Positions 17,614 through 25,740 of a DNA stretch of 64,000 nucleotides are shown here, piece by piece (the first letter of the stretch is position 1; each line of letters starts with the position of its first letter). Position numbers and translations under genes: made by a program. The stretch lies in contig NZ_CAMKGL010000001.1 in assembly GCF_946227985.1 (NCBI RefSeq), forward strand, positions 1,178,001-1,242,000, written 5' to 3'. The notes beneath the pieces were generated by a model. It was not told the DNA's origin. It ran no database searches and saw only the letters and a list, made by a program, of their open reading frames with translations. Source of the DNA: Serratia quinivorans. Lineage in GTDB: Bacteria > Pseudomonadota > Gammaproteobacteria > Enterobacterales > Enterobacteriaceae.

Positions 17614-18407
17614 ATCCGCCCCTGATTGGCCCGCGCGACGAGAATGGCCTGCCGGTGCCAATCACCCTCGACGACAGTATCGCCAAGCTGAAAACCACCC
17701 TGCTGAAGGATATCCGCCGCTCGGCCTATGTTTACCGGGTGGACTGCGGCGGTTGCAACGGCTGTGAAATTGAAATTTTCGCCGCCATTTCCCCGCTGTT
17801 CGACGCCGAACGCTTCGGTATCAAAGTGGTTCCCTCACCCCGCCACGCCGATATTTTGCTGTTTACCGGGGCGGTTACCCGCGCCATGCGTATCCCGGCG
17901 ATCCGCGCCTGGCAGGCCTCGCCCGATCCGAAAATCAGCATTTCTTACGGCGCCTGCGGCAACAGCGGCGGCATTTTCCACGATCTCTACTGCGTATGGG
18001 GCGGCACCGATCGCATCGTCCCGGTTGATGTCTATATTCCCGGTTGCCCGCCGACCCCGGCTGCCACCATTTATGGTTTTGCCATGGCACTCGGCCTGTT
18101 GGATCAGAAAATCAAAGGCCGTCAGCATGACGAAACCCAGGGTGAGGCCACCCGCCTGTTGCACCCGGCATTGCCCCAGCCGCTGCGGGTGTTGCTGGAT
18201 CGCGAAGCACGACGAATGGCCGGTTATCGCTATGGCCGTCAGATCGCCGACCAGTTTATGCAACTGTTGGCCGCAGACAGCCCACTGCCGGTTGAACAGC
18301 GCATTAGCGCTTACCTGCAACAGCAGGACGATATGCGTCTGAGCGAGATTGTCGGCAACTTGCAGGGGATCTATCAACGGGTACTGCGGGGGGAGCTGCG
18401 ACTATGA
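17610..18407 (+). CDS. hycG: Hydrogenase-3 small subunit HycG
   Basis: 265 residues (E. coli 255), NuoB-like. It binds the single [4Fe-4S] cluster next to the Ni-Fe site. The ligands are visible in [13 protein letters not shown], around [10 protein letters not shown] and at IPGCPPTP. It has no Tat signal, consistent with a cytoplasm-facing enzyme. Overlaps both neighbours by 4 bases. The C-terminal third (after about 170) is a family-specific extension. Confidence 0.97.
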   Translation: MNPPLIGPRDENGLPVPITLDDSIAKLKTTLLKDIRRSAYVYRVDCGGCNGCEIEIFAAISPLFDAERFGIKVVPSPRHADILLFTGAVTRAMRIPAIRAWQASPDPKISISYGACGNSGGIFHDLYCVWGGTDRIVPVDVYIPGCPPTPAATIYGFAMALGLLDQKIKGRQHDETQGEATRLLHPALPQPLRVLLDREARRMAGYRYGRQIADQFMQLLAADSPLPVEQRISAYLQQQDDMRLSEIVGNLQGIYQRVLRGELRL

Positions 18408-18820
18408 ACCACGCCCATGCGCAGGTGGTGTTCTACTCCCTGAGCCGCAAATTCGTGCAAGAGAAAAAGGCCCCACCCAAAGCCCAGGAGGTGATCTATT
18501 ACAGCCTGGCGATTGGCCACCATCTGGGGGTGATCGACTGCCTGGAAGCCAAACTCAGTTGCCCGCTGGCCGGGTTCCGCGCCTGGGTAGCCCAGCTGCC
18601 CGCAGGCAGCACCGCCCGGCGCAAGCTGGAAGGGGTCGATCGCTTCGGTGAAATTTGTATCGACAGTAGCCATACCCACCTGCTGGCCACTGCGTTAAGC
18701 ACCGCCGCCCCGCAAATGAACCCCCAACAGGAAGACTGGAGCCAACAGTTGATCGCCCTGCTGCAGTCGATTGAAAACGAACCCGCCATTTACCTGATGG
18801 TCCGGAGGCATGATGACTGA
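18404..18820 (+). CDS. hycH: FHL assembly protein HycH
   Basis: 138 residues (E. coli 136), soluble, no cofactor motif. In E. coli it is needed for hydrogenase-3 maturation and assembly though it is not part of the final complex. Conserved stretches include [12 protein letters not shown] and [19 protein letters not shown]. Starts within the hycG stop (4-base overlap) and runs 8 bases into hycI. Confidence 0.94.
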   Translation: MNHAHAQVVFYSLSRKFVQEKKAPPKAQEVIYYSLAIGHHLGVIDCLEAKLSCPLAGFRAWVAQLPAGSTARRKLEGVDRFGEICIDSSHTHLLATALSTAAPQMNPQQEDWSQQLIALLQSIENEPAIYLMVRRHDD

Positions 18821-19283
18821 CGTTTTATTGTGTGTAGGCAATTGCATGATGGGCGATGACGGTGCCGGGCCGCTGTTGGCAGAGCTCTGTGCCGGCACCC
18901 CCCCCGCCGGCTGGACGGTGATTGACGGCGGGGCCGCACCGGAAAACGACATTGGCCATATCCGCGAGCTGCGCCCTGCGAGGTTGGTGATTGTCGATGC
19001 CACCGACATGGGGCTGGCCGCGGGTGAAACCCGGGTGATCGATGAAAAAGACATTGCCGACATGTTCATCATGACCACCCATAACCTGCCGCTCAATTTC
19101 CTGATCGACCAACTGCGCGAAACGGTGCCGGATATTACCTTTATCGGCATTCAACCTGAGGTGGTGGCGTTTTACTACCCGATCGGCCCGGCGGTACGCC
19201 GTGCGGTGACCACCCTGCACCAACGGCTGCATGACTGGCCGATTAACGGCGGTTACCCGCCACTGGTGGTGACGAATGTCTGA
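18813..19283 (+). CDS. hycI: HycE maturation endopeptidase HycI
   Basis: 156 residues (E. coli 156). Removes the C-terminal tail of HycE after Arg536 once nickel is in place. The HybD/HycI family residues are visible: GNCMMGDDGAGPLL with Asp, VDATDMG and the metal-ligand His in MTTHNLPLN. Two ATGs are adjacent; the second ([10 protein letters not shown]) was chosen because GGAGG is then 4 rather than 1 base away and it matches the E. coli start. Overlaps hycH by 8 bases; last gene before the hydN promoter. Confidence 0.96.
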   Translation: MTDVLLCVGNCMMGDDGAGPLLAELCAGTPPAGWTVIDGGAAPENDIGHIRELRPARLVIVDATDMGLAAGETRVIDEKDIADMFIMTTHNLPLNFLIDQLRETVPDITFIGIQPEVVAFYYPIGPAVRRAVTTLHQRLHDWPINGGYPPLVVTNV

Positions 19284-19291
19284 CGCGGCAT

Positions 19292-19328
19292 CGTCATTTT
19301 TGCCGACGTGGCGTCGGTCACTTCGTCA
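19292..19328. promoter_or_regulatory. Candidate FhlA enhancer upstream of hydN-fdhF
   Basis: GTCATTTTT (19293-19301) is followed by GCCGACG, GCGTCGGTCAC and TTCGTCAC. The same order of GTCATTTTT, GACG and TTCGTCA occurs in the hycA-hycB gap. It ends about 40 bases before the -24 box of the hydN promoter, an acceptable enhancer distance. Confidence 0.5.
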
Positions 19329-19368
19329 CCATCGGGCTAACCCTCTGCTTTTACTTGATTTTCAGGGT

Positions 19369-19383
19369 TGGCACGCTTTATGC
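19369..19383 (+). promoter_or_regulatory. Sigma54 promoter of hydN-fdhF
   Basis: TGGCACGCTTTATGC is identical to the hycA promoter core at 11274-11288. The predicted start is near 19394, about 50 bases before hydN. It gives hydN-fdhF, and perhaps hypF and the nickel transporter, their own FhlA-dependent transcript. Confidence 0.9.
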
Positions 19384-19445
19384 CTAACTCAGGACACAAT
19401 CTTTCCATAGTCATACCCGGATGAAGGGTAACCCAGGAGTTATTG

Positions 19446-19988
19446 ATGAACCGGTTTATCATCGCCGATCCTAAAAAGTGCATCGGTTGCCGTACCTGTG
19501 AAATTGCCTGCGTGATGGCACACAGCGAAAGCCAGGATATATCAGCGCTCAACGCCGCCAGCTTCGCCCCACGGCTGCATGTGATCAAAGGCGTTAACGT
19601 CAGCACTGCCGTGCTGTGCCGCCAGTGTGAGGACGCGCCTTGTTCTAACGTTTGCCCCAATGGCGCGATTAGCCGCACCAACGGCATGGTACTGGTGATG
19701 CAGGAGCGCTGCATCGGCTGCAAAACCTGCGTGGTGGCCTGTCCTTACGGCGCGATGGAAGTGATCACCCGCCCGGTTATCCGCCAGAACGGTGCCATGA
19801 TGAGCGCCACCACCGAGAAAGCCGAAGCCCATAAATGCGATTTGTGCATCGGCCGTGATAGCGGCCCGGCCTGTATGCAAACCTGCCCGACCAATGCGCT
19901 GCACTGCGTGGACCGCAACATGCTGCAGGAAATGAACGCCGAGAAACGTCGTCGCGCTGCGCTCGACACCCTGTCGTCACTGTTTTAG
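19446..19988 (+). CDS. hydN: Formate dehydrogenase-H electron-transfer accessory protein HydN
   Basis: 180 residues (E. coli 175), paralogous to HycB. Four [4Fe-4S] cysteine groups: CIGCRTCEIAC, CRQCEDAPCSNVC, CIGCKTCVVAC and CDLCIGRDSGPACMQTC. In E. coli it supports FdhF activity. AGGAG lies 6 bases before the ATG. It is followed after 11 bases by fdhF, in the same transcript. Confidence 0.96.
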   Translation: MNRFIIADPKKCIGCRTCEIACVMAHSESQDISALNAASFAPRLHVIKGVNVSTAVLCRQCEDAPCSNVCPNGAISRTNGMVLVMQERCIGCKTCVVACPYGAMEVITRPVIRQNGAMMSATTEKAEAHKCDLCIGRDSGPACMQTCPTNALHCVDRNMLQEMNAEKRRRAALDTLSSLF

Positions 19989-19999
19989 GAGCTGAACCG

Positions 20000-22156
20000 A
20001 TGAAAAAAATCACAACCGTCTGCCCTTACTGCGGTGCAGGCTGCAAAATGAAACTGGTGGTCGACAACGGTAAAATCATCCGCGCCGAGGCGGCTGACGG
20101 CGTGACCAATCAGGGCGAGCTGTGCCTGAAAGGCTATTACGGCTGGGACTTTCTCAACGATACCAAACTGCTGACCCCGCGTCTGAGCCAGCCGCTGATC
20201 CGCCGTGAGAAAGGCGGCAAGTTTGAGGCCGTCAGTTGGGACGAAGCCATTAGCTATACCGCGCAGCGGCTACAGCAGATCAAGGATAAGCACGGTGCCA
20301 GCGCCATCATGCATACCGGTTCTTCACGCGGCACCGGCAATGAAACCAACTACGTGATGCAGAAGTTTGCCCGCGCGGTGATCGGGACCAACAACGTCGA
20401 CTGCTGCGCCCGCGTCTGCCACGGTCCGTCAGTGGCGGGTTTGCAGGCCACGCTGGGCAACGGCGCGATGAGCAACTCGATTGGTGATATCGAAAACTCC
20501 AAATGCCTGCTGGTCATCGGTTACAACTGTGCCGATTCGCACCCTATCGTGGCTCGCCGGGTGCTGAAGGCCAAGGAGAAAGGTGCGCAAATTATCGTCT
20601 GCGACCCGCGCCGTATCGAAACCGCGCGCATTGCCGACCAGCATTTGCAAATCAAAAACGGCTGTAACATGGCACTGGTCAATGCCTTCGCCTATACGCT
20701 GATTGAAGAAAACCTGTATGACCGCGATTACGTGGCGAAATACACCGAAGGTTTCGAGGCTTACCGCCAGCAGTTAGCGGATTACGCCCCGGAAGCGGTA
20801 GAACAGCTGACCGGCGTCAGCGCCCAGCAAATTCGCCAGGCGATGCGCACCTACGCCAGCGCCCCTTCTGCCACCATCATGTGGGGCATGGGGGTCACCC
20901 AGTTTGGTCAGGCGGTCGACGTGGTCAAAGGGTTGGCCAGCCTGGCCTTGCTGACCGGTAATCTGGGCCGGGCCAACGTGGGGGTTGGGCCGGTACGTGG
21001 GCAGAACAACGTTCAGGGTGCCTGTGACATGGGCGTACTGCCCAATGAGTTCCCGGGTTATCAGGCCGTCACCGACGCCGCGGTACGCGCCAAGTTCGCC
21101 GCTGCCTGGGGCATCGATGCCGCCAAAATGGACCCGGAAGTCGGTTACCGCATCACCGAAATTCCGCATTTGGTGCACGAGGGTAAAGTGAAGGCCTACT
21201 ACATCATGGGGGAAGATCCGTTACAGACCGAAGCCGATCTGAGCCTGGTGCGCGGCGCGTTCGAAGCGCTGGAATTTGTGGTGGTGCAAGACATCTTTAT
21301 GACCAAAACCGCTGAACAGGCCGATGTGATCCTGCCAGCCACCTCCTGGGGTGAGCATGGCGGCGTGTTCTCCTGCGCCGATCGCGGGTTCCAGCGTTTC
21401 GAGAAGGCCATTGAACCGCAGTACAACGTCAAACGCGACTGGGAGATCATCAGCCTGCTGGCCACCGAGATGGGTTATCCGATGCATTACGACGATAACC
21501 AGCAAATCTGGGATGAAATGCGTGAGCTTTGCCCGCTGTTCTATGGTGCCACCTACGAAAAAATGGGTGAACTGGGGCATGTGCAATGGCCATGTACCAC
21601 GCTTGAAAGCCAGGGCACCCCTTACCTGTATCAGGGCAACCAGTTCACCACCCCGACCGGCAAAGGCCAGCTGTTCGCTACCACCTGGCGTGCCCCGGCG
21701 GAAGTGCCGGATGCAGATTATCCGCTGGTGCTCTGTACCGTGCGTGAAGTCGGCCACTACTCCTGTCGTTCGATGACCGGCAACTGCGCCGCGCTGCAAA
21801 CCCTGGCGGATGAACCCGGCTTTGTGCAGGTCAACCCACAGGATGCCGAAGCGCTGGGTATTGCCGATCAGCAGCTGGTGTGGGTCAGCTCGCGCCGTGG
21901 CAAGGTGATCAGCCGTGCCAACTATAACGAGCGTATTAACCTGGGCGCGGTGTATATGACCTACCAGTGGTGGATCGGTGCCTGTAACGAACTCACCCAG
22001 GAGAATTTGGACCCGATCTCCAAAACGCCGGAAACCAAATACTGCGCGGTAAAACTGGCGGCCATCGCCGATCAGAACTGGGCGGAAAACTATGCCCAGC
22101 AAAGCTATAGCGAGATGAAGGCCCGCCTGCGTCGCGCGGCTGAAGACGTGATGTAA
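20000..22156 (+). CDS. fdhF: Formate dehydrogenase-H FdhF, cysteine (selenium-free) form
   Basis: 718 residues (E. coli 715). Molybdenum bis-MGD enzyme oxidising formate to CO2 inside the FHL complex. The [4Fe-4S] ligands are in CPYCGAGC and LCLKG (with the conserved Lys). The key point is residue 140: the codon at 20417-20419 is TGC, so CCARVCHGPSV replaces the selenocysteine of E. coli, and the adjacent His141 is kept. The protein is otherwise strongly similar, without deletions in the active-site region. Cys-type FdhF is known to support FHL in Pectobacterium. Expected consequence: no need for SelABC, at a possible cost in turnover. Transcribed with hydN from a sigma54 promoter. Confidence 0.97.
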   Translation: MKKITTVCPYCGAGCKMKLVVDNGKIIRAEAADGVTNQGELCLKGYYGWDFLNDTKLLTPRLSQPLIRREKGGKFEAVSWDEAISYTAQRLQQIKDKHGASAIMHTGSSRGTGNETNYVMQKFARAVIGTNNVDCCARVCHGPSVAGLQATLGNGAMSNSIGDIENSKCLLVIGYNCADSHPIVARRVLKAKEKGAQIIVCDPRRIETARIADQHLQIKNGCNMALVNAFAYTLIEENLYDRDYVAKYTEGFEAYRQQLADYAPEAVEQLTGVSAQQIRQAMRTYASAPSATIMWGMGVTQFGQAVDVVKGLASLALLTGNLGRANVGVGPVRGQNNVQGACDMGVLPNEFPGYQAVTDAAVRAKFAAAWGIDAAKMDPEVGYRITEIPHLVHEGKVKAYYIMGEDPLQTEADLSLVRGAFEALEFVVVQDIFMTKTAEQADVILPATSWGEHGGVFSCADRGFQRFEKAIEPQYNVKRDWEIISLLATEMGYPMHYDDNQQIWDEMRELCPLFYGATYEKMGELGHVQWPCTTLESQGTPYLYQGNQFTTPTGKGQLFATTWRAPAEVPDADYPLVLCTVREVGHYSCRSMTGNCAALQTLADEPGFVQVNPQDAEALGIADQQLVWVSSRRGKVISRANYNERINLGAVYMTYQWWIGACNELTQENLDPISKTPETKYCAVKLAAIADQNWAENYAQQSYSEMKARLRRAAEDVM

Positions 22157-22157
22157 A

Positions 22158-22282
22158 TCCCCGTCATACTTGAAGCTGCATCTGTGTTGGCTGCAAGCGC
22201 TCCCCCCAGTCACTTACTTAAGTAAGCTCCTGGGGATTCACGCTCTTGCCGCCTTGACGCAACTCCAATTATTTAGGGGGTA
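22158..22282. repeat. Enterobacterial palindromic intergenic repeat (YPAL-like)
   Basis: About 125 bases following the fdhF stop, starting TCCCCGTCATACTTGAAG and ending near AACTCCAATTATTTAGG. The centre is a perfect palindrome, CTTACTTAAGTAAG (22213-22226), flanked by CCCCAG and CTGGGG arms. I recognise this as the dispersed element abundant in Yersinia and Serratia intergenic regions. In RNA it would fold into a long hairpin, which could stabilise the hydN-fdhF mRNA 3' end or attenuate expression of hypF. Confidence 0.75.
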
Positions 22283-22374
22283 AATTGTCAGGGGGATATA
22301 GCGCATGGCTGTGCCTCCTGATGACCAATTTGTTGGGATTCAGCGGACTAAAAAACCGCAGAAGGTAATTAACT

Positions 22375-24672
22375 ATGTCCCATTCAGGATTACTGCTGCG
22401 CATCAGCGGCAAAGTACAGGGCGTCGGCTTCCGGCCTTTTGTCTGGCAACTGGCCGAACAGCTCAACCTGCGTGGTGAAGTCTGGAATGACAGCGCCGGG
22501 GTGGAAATTCGCCTGGTGCAACCCGTCGATCTTGAGATATTCCTGCACGTGTTACACCACCAGGCACCGCCGTTGGCGCAAATCGACCGTATTCAGCAGC
22601 GTTCGTTTACCTGGCTGCAAGCCCCCAGCGATTTCAGTATCCGCCCCAGCCAGAATGGCTCCATGGCAACCCAGATCGTGCCGGATGCCGCGACCTGCCC
22701 ACAATGTCTGCAGGAAATGAACGATCCGCAGGATCGGCGCTACCGTTATCCCTTTATCAACTGCACCCATTGCGGGCCCCGCTTTACCCTTATTCGCGCC
22801 ATGCCCTACGATCGTCCGGCAACCAGCATGGCGCCCTTTACCCTCTGTCCACGCTGCGCCTGGGAATACCATGCTGCGCGGGATCGACGTTTTCATGCCC
22901 AACCGGTGGCCTGCAGCGACTGTGGCCCTCAGTTGTTTAGCTGTCTGGCACAAGGGCTGCCCCAGCATCAGGGAGATCATGCGCTACAACAGGCGGTTGC
23001 GGCGTTGGCCGCCGGGCAGATTGTGGCGATCAAAGGCCTGGGCGGTTTTCACCTGGCTTGCGACGCCACCAACACCCAGGCCATCGAGCGTCTGCGCCGG
23101 CGTAAACGGCGGCCGGGTAAACCGCTGGCGGTGATGCTGCCGGATGCCGACTGGCTGGTACGCTGCGCCAACGGCGTTGACCAGACGCAATTACAGGAAG
23201 TGTTAACTTCGTCCGCCGCACCTGTGGTACTGGTCCCCCAATCCCCTTACTCACCGCTGTCTGCCGCCGTGGCTCCGGGGTTGGATGAGGTCGGCCTGAT
23301 GTTGCCTGCCAACCCGATTCAACATTTACTGATGCAGGCGATACAGCGCCCCCTGGTGATGACCTCAGGTAATGCCAGCGGCCGTGCCCCGGCGTTAACC
23401 AATGAGCAGGCTTTGGCTGATTTGGTCGACATTGCCGATTTGTGGCTGATGCACGATCGCGAGATCCTGCAACGCGCTGACGACTCGCTGGTGCGTTTGC
23501 TCCCCGAGGGTCATGAAATGCTGCGCCGGGCACGCGGATTCGTTCCCGACGCCCTGCCGCTGCCGCCCGGCTTCCCTGCCCAGCAGGCCCTGCTGGCGGT
23601 GGGCGGCGATCGCAAAAATACCTTTTGTCTGGTTCAGGGAAATCAGGCCCTGCTCGGCGCGCATTTTGGCGATTTAGAGCAAGAGGATATTCAGCAGCAG
23701 TGGCAACAGGCCATCAGGCACTTCACCGGTTTGTACCATTGCCAACCGCAACGGCTGGCCAGCGATGCCCATCCCGGTTATGTCAGCCACCAGTGGGCAG
23801 CCCGGCAGTCACTGCCGGTGACCCCGGTGCTGCATCATCATGCACATCTGGCCGCTTGCCTGGCCGAGCATCGTTGGCCACTGGAGGGCGGTACCGTGAT
23901 CGGCCTGGCGCTGGATGGTCTCGGCTACGGTCAGGGCGGTGCCCTTTGGGGCGGTGAGTGTCTGCTGGTCGATTACCGCCGTTGCCGCCATCTGGGGGGA
24001 TTGCCCGCCGTGGCGCTACCCGGCGGCGATCTTGCGGCACAACAGCCCTGGCGTAACCAGTTGGCACATTTCGCGCGCTTCGTCCCGGACTGGCAAAGCT
24101 ACCCTCAGGCCGAACGGCTGTTGGCTTACCCATGGCGACCGCTGCTGCAAGCGATTAATGCCGGTATTAATGCCCCGTTGGCCTCCTCCTGTGGCCGTTT
24201 GTTTGACGCCGCCGCCGCCGCCCTGGGCTGTGCCCCGGCACAACAAAGTTGGGAAGGCGAAGCGGCCAGCCGGTTTGAAGCACTGGCGCACCAAGGTGGG
24301 CCTTGCCCACATCCGGTGACATTGTCACTGATAGGCGTGCAATTTGATCTTGCCACGTTCTGGCAACGATGGCTGGCCTGGCAAGCGCCCGCCCCGCAAC
24401 AGGCCTGGGCCTTTCACGATGCGCTGGCGCAGGGTTTTGCCAGGCTGGCCAAGCATTTTGCCCTGCAGTATGGCATTGAGCATGTGGCGTTGAGCGGCGG
24501 CGTGCTGCATAACCGCCTGCTGCGTCAACGCCTGCAGCACCATCTGGCCCCTTTACAGTTACTGCTGCCACAGCAACTGCCTGCGGGTGATGGTGGGCTG
24601 GCGCTGGGTCAGGCGCTGGTCGCCTGCGCCCAACACTCTCCGGCTTCCTCTTCTACCTTTGACAGGACCTGA
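22375..24672 (+). CDS. hypF: Carbamoyltransferase HypF (hydrogenase maturation)
   Basis: 765 residues (E. coli 750). Makes the carbamoyl group that HypE converts into cyanide ligands. Domains in order: acylphosphatase-like (about 5-90, [13 protein letters not shown]), two zinc-finger motifs (CPQCLQEM ... [14 protein letters not shown] ... CSDCGP, about 105-190), YrdC-like (about 205-380, [13 protein letters not shown]) and the Kae1-like carbamoyltransferase domain (about 400-760, with [13 protein letters not shown] and [12 protein letters not shown]). It is separated from hypABCDE and placed after fdhF. The 218-base gap holds the palindromic repeat and no clear sigma54 promoter, so read-through from hydN is likely. 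Confidence 0.97.
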   Translation: MSHSGLLLRISGKVQGVGFRPFVWQLAEQLNLRGEVWNDSAGVEIRLVQPVDLEIFLHVLHHQAPPLAQIDRIQQRSFTWLQAPSDFSIRPSQNGSMATQIVPDAATCPQCLQEMNDPQDRRYRYPFINCTHCGPRFTLIRAMPYDRPATSMAPFTLCPRCAWEYHAARDRRFHAQPVACSDCGPQLFSCLAQGLPQHQGDHALQQAVAALAAGQIVAIKGLGGFHLACDATNTQAIERLRRRKRRPGKPLAVMLPDADWLVRCANGVDQTQLQEVLTSSAAPVVLVPQSPYSPLSAAVAPGLDEVGLMLPANPIQHLLMQAIQRPLVMTSGNASGRAPALTNEQALADLVDIADLWLMHDREILQRADDSLVRLLPEGHEMLRRARGFVPDALPLPPGFPAQQALLAVGGDRKNTFCLVQGNQALLGAHFGDLEQEDIQQQWQQAIRHFTGLYHCQPQRLASDAHPGYVSHQWAARQSLPVTPVLHHHAHLAACLAEHRWPLEGGTVIGLALDGLGYGQGGALWGGECLLVDYRRCRHLGGLPAVALPGGDLAAQQPWRNQLAHFARFVPDWQSYPQAERLLAYPWRPLLQAINAGINAPLASSCGRLFDAAAAALGCAPAQQSWEGEAASRFEALAHQGGPCPHPVTLSLIGVQFDLATFWQRWLAWQAPAPQQAWAFHDALAQGFARLAKHFALQYGIEHVALSGGVLHNRLLRQRLQHHLAPLQLLLPQQLPAGDGGLALGQALVACAQHSPASSSTFDRT

Positions 24673-24673
24673 C

Positions 24674-25705
24674 ATGTTAAACCGCGAGTTTTTCCACACT
24701 CATCCCCGCGCCTTTTGGTTATTACTGGCGCTGGTGGCGCTAAATCTGTTGGCCTGGGGAGCGGCTTTTGCCGCATTCCATCGCTACCCGGCGTTAATCG
24801 CTGCCGCTTTGCTGGCTTATGGCTACGGACTGCGTCATGCGGTGGATGCCGATCATATCGCCGCTATTGATAACGTCACCCGCAAGTTGATGCAGCAAGG
24901 CCAGCGTCCGGTTTCCGTCGGCGCATTCTTCTCTTTGGGCCACTCCAGCATCGTGATCCTGGCCTGCATTGCCATTGCCGCCACTTCATTGGCATTTGGC
25001 GATCGCATTGGCTGGCTGCATCAGTACGGTGCGACACTGGGCACGCTGATCTCCTCGCTGTTTCTGTTGGCCATGGCACTGCTGAACGGGTTGATTTTCC
25101 GCGATGTGTATCGCCTTTTCCGGCAGGTGAAACGCGGGGAAAAACGGGGGGAGCAAGATGTTGCCCTGCTGGTTAACGGCACCGGCGGCGTGATGACGCG
25201 CCTGTATCGCTTTGCTTTTAATCTGGTGAATAAAAGCTGGCATATGTATCTGGTCGGCTTTTTGTTTGGCCTGGGGTTCGATACCGCCACCGAAGTCGGC
25301 CTGTTGGGCATCTCCGCGGCGGGTGCCACCTCCGGCCTGTCGGTCTGGTCGATTATGCTGTTCCCCTTGCTGTTCGCCAGCGGTATGGCGCTGATTGACT
25401 CGCTGGATAATTTTGTGATGGTCGGCGCTTATGGCTGGGCCTTCAATAAACCGATCCGCAAGCTGTATTACAATATGACCATTACCGCCACCAGCGTGGC
25501 TATTGCTCTGGTGATCGGCGGCCTGGAGGGTTTGGGGTTGTTGGTCGACAAATTGGGGTTACAAGGCGGACTGTGGCACGGCGTTGAAGTCCTCAATGAC
25601 CACATGGGCAGCGTCGGTTACGCCGCTATCGCGTTATTTGTGGCGTTGTGGGCGTTGTCCGCGCTGAATTACCGTCGCAAAAACTATGATTCGCTGCCCC
25701 TCTAA
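24674..25705 (+). CDS. Nickel/cobalt transporter of the NiCoT (HoxN/NixA) family
   Basis: 343 residues with about 8 membrane helices. The family signature RHAVDADHIAAIDN carries the metal-binding HX4DH motif (His55, Asp60, His61), and the further signatures FSLGHSSIV and GLGFDTATE are present. Single-component, proton-driven importer in the inner membrane. It starts 1 base after the hypF stop, so it is co-transcribed and probably translationally coupled. Placing the nickel importer in the FHL operon ties nickel supply to hydrogenase synthesis. Specificity for Ni over Co is inferred from context. Confidence 0.93.
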   Translation: MLNREFFHTHPRAFWLLLALVALNLLAWGAAFAAFHRYPALIAAALLAYGYGLRHAVDADHIAAIDNVTRKLMQQGQRPVSVGAFFSLGHSSIVILACIAIAATSLAFGDRIGWLHQYGATLGTLISSLFLLAMALLNGLIFRDVYRLFRQVKRGEKRGEQDVALLVNGTGGVMTRLYRFAFNLVNKSWHMYLVGFLFGLGFDTATEVGLLGISAAGATSGLSVWSIMLFPLLFASGMALIDSLDNFVMVGAYGWAFNKPIRKLYYNMTITATSVAIALVIGGLEGLGLLVDKLGLQGGLWHGVEVLNDHMGSVGYAAIALFVALWALSALNYRRKNYDSLPL

Positions 25706-25714
25706 TCCCCCTGA

Positions 25715-25735
25715 CGGCAGCCCAGCAGGCTGCCG
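25715..25735. terminator. Hairpin between convergent nickel transporter and MFS genes
   Basis: CGGCAGCC-CAGCA-GGCTGCCG, an 8-base perfect stem with a 5-base loop, 10 bases past the transporter stop. The following bases are CCCCC rather than T, so termination may be inefficient or Rho-assisted. Confidence 0.55.
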
Positions 25736-25740
25736 CCCCC

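Noticed and set aside
20417-20460. Functional SECIS hairpin after fdhF codon 140
   Set aside because: The codon is TGC, not TGA, so no recoding is needed; similarity of the following bases to the E. coli SECIS is explained by the conserved amino acids.
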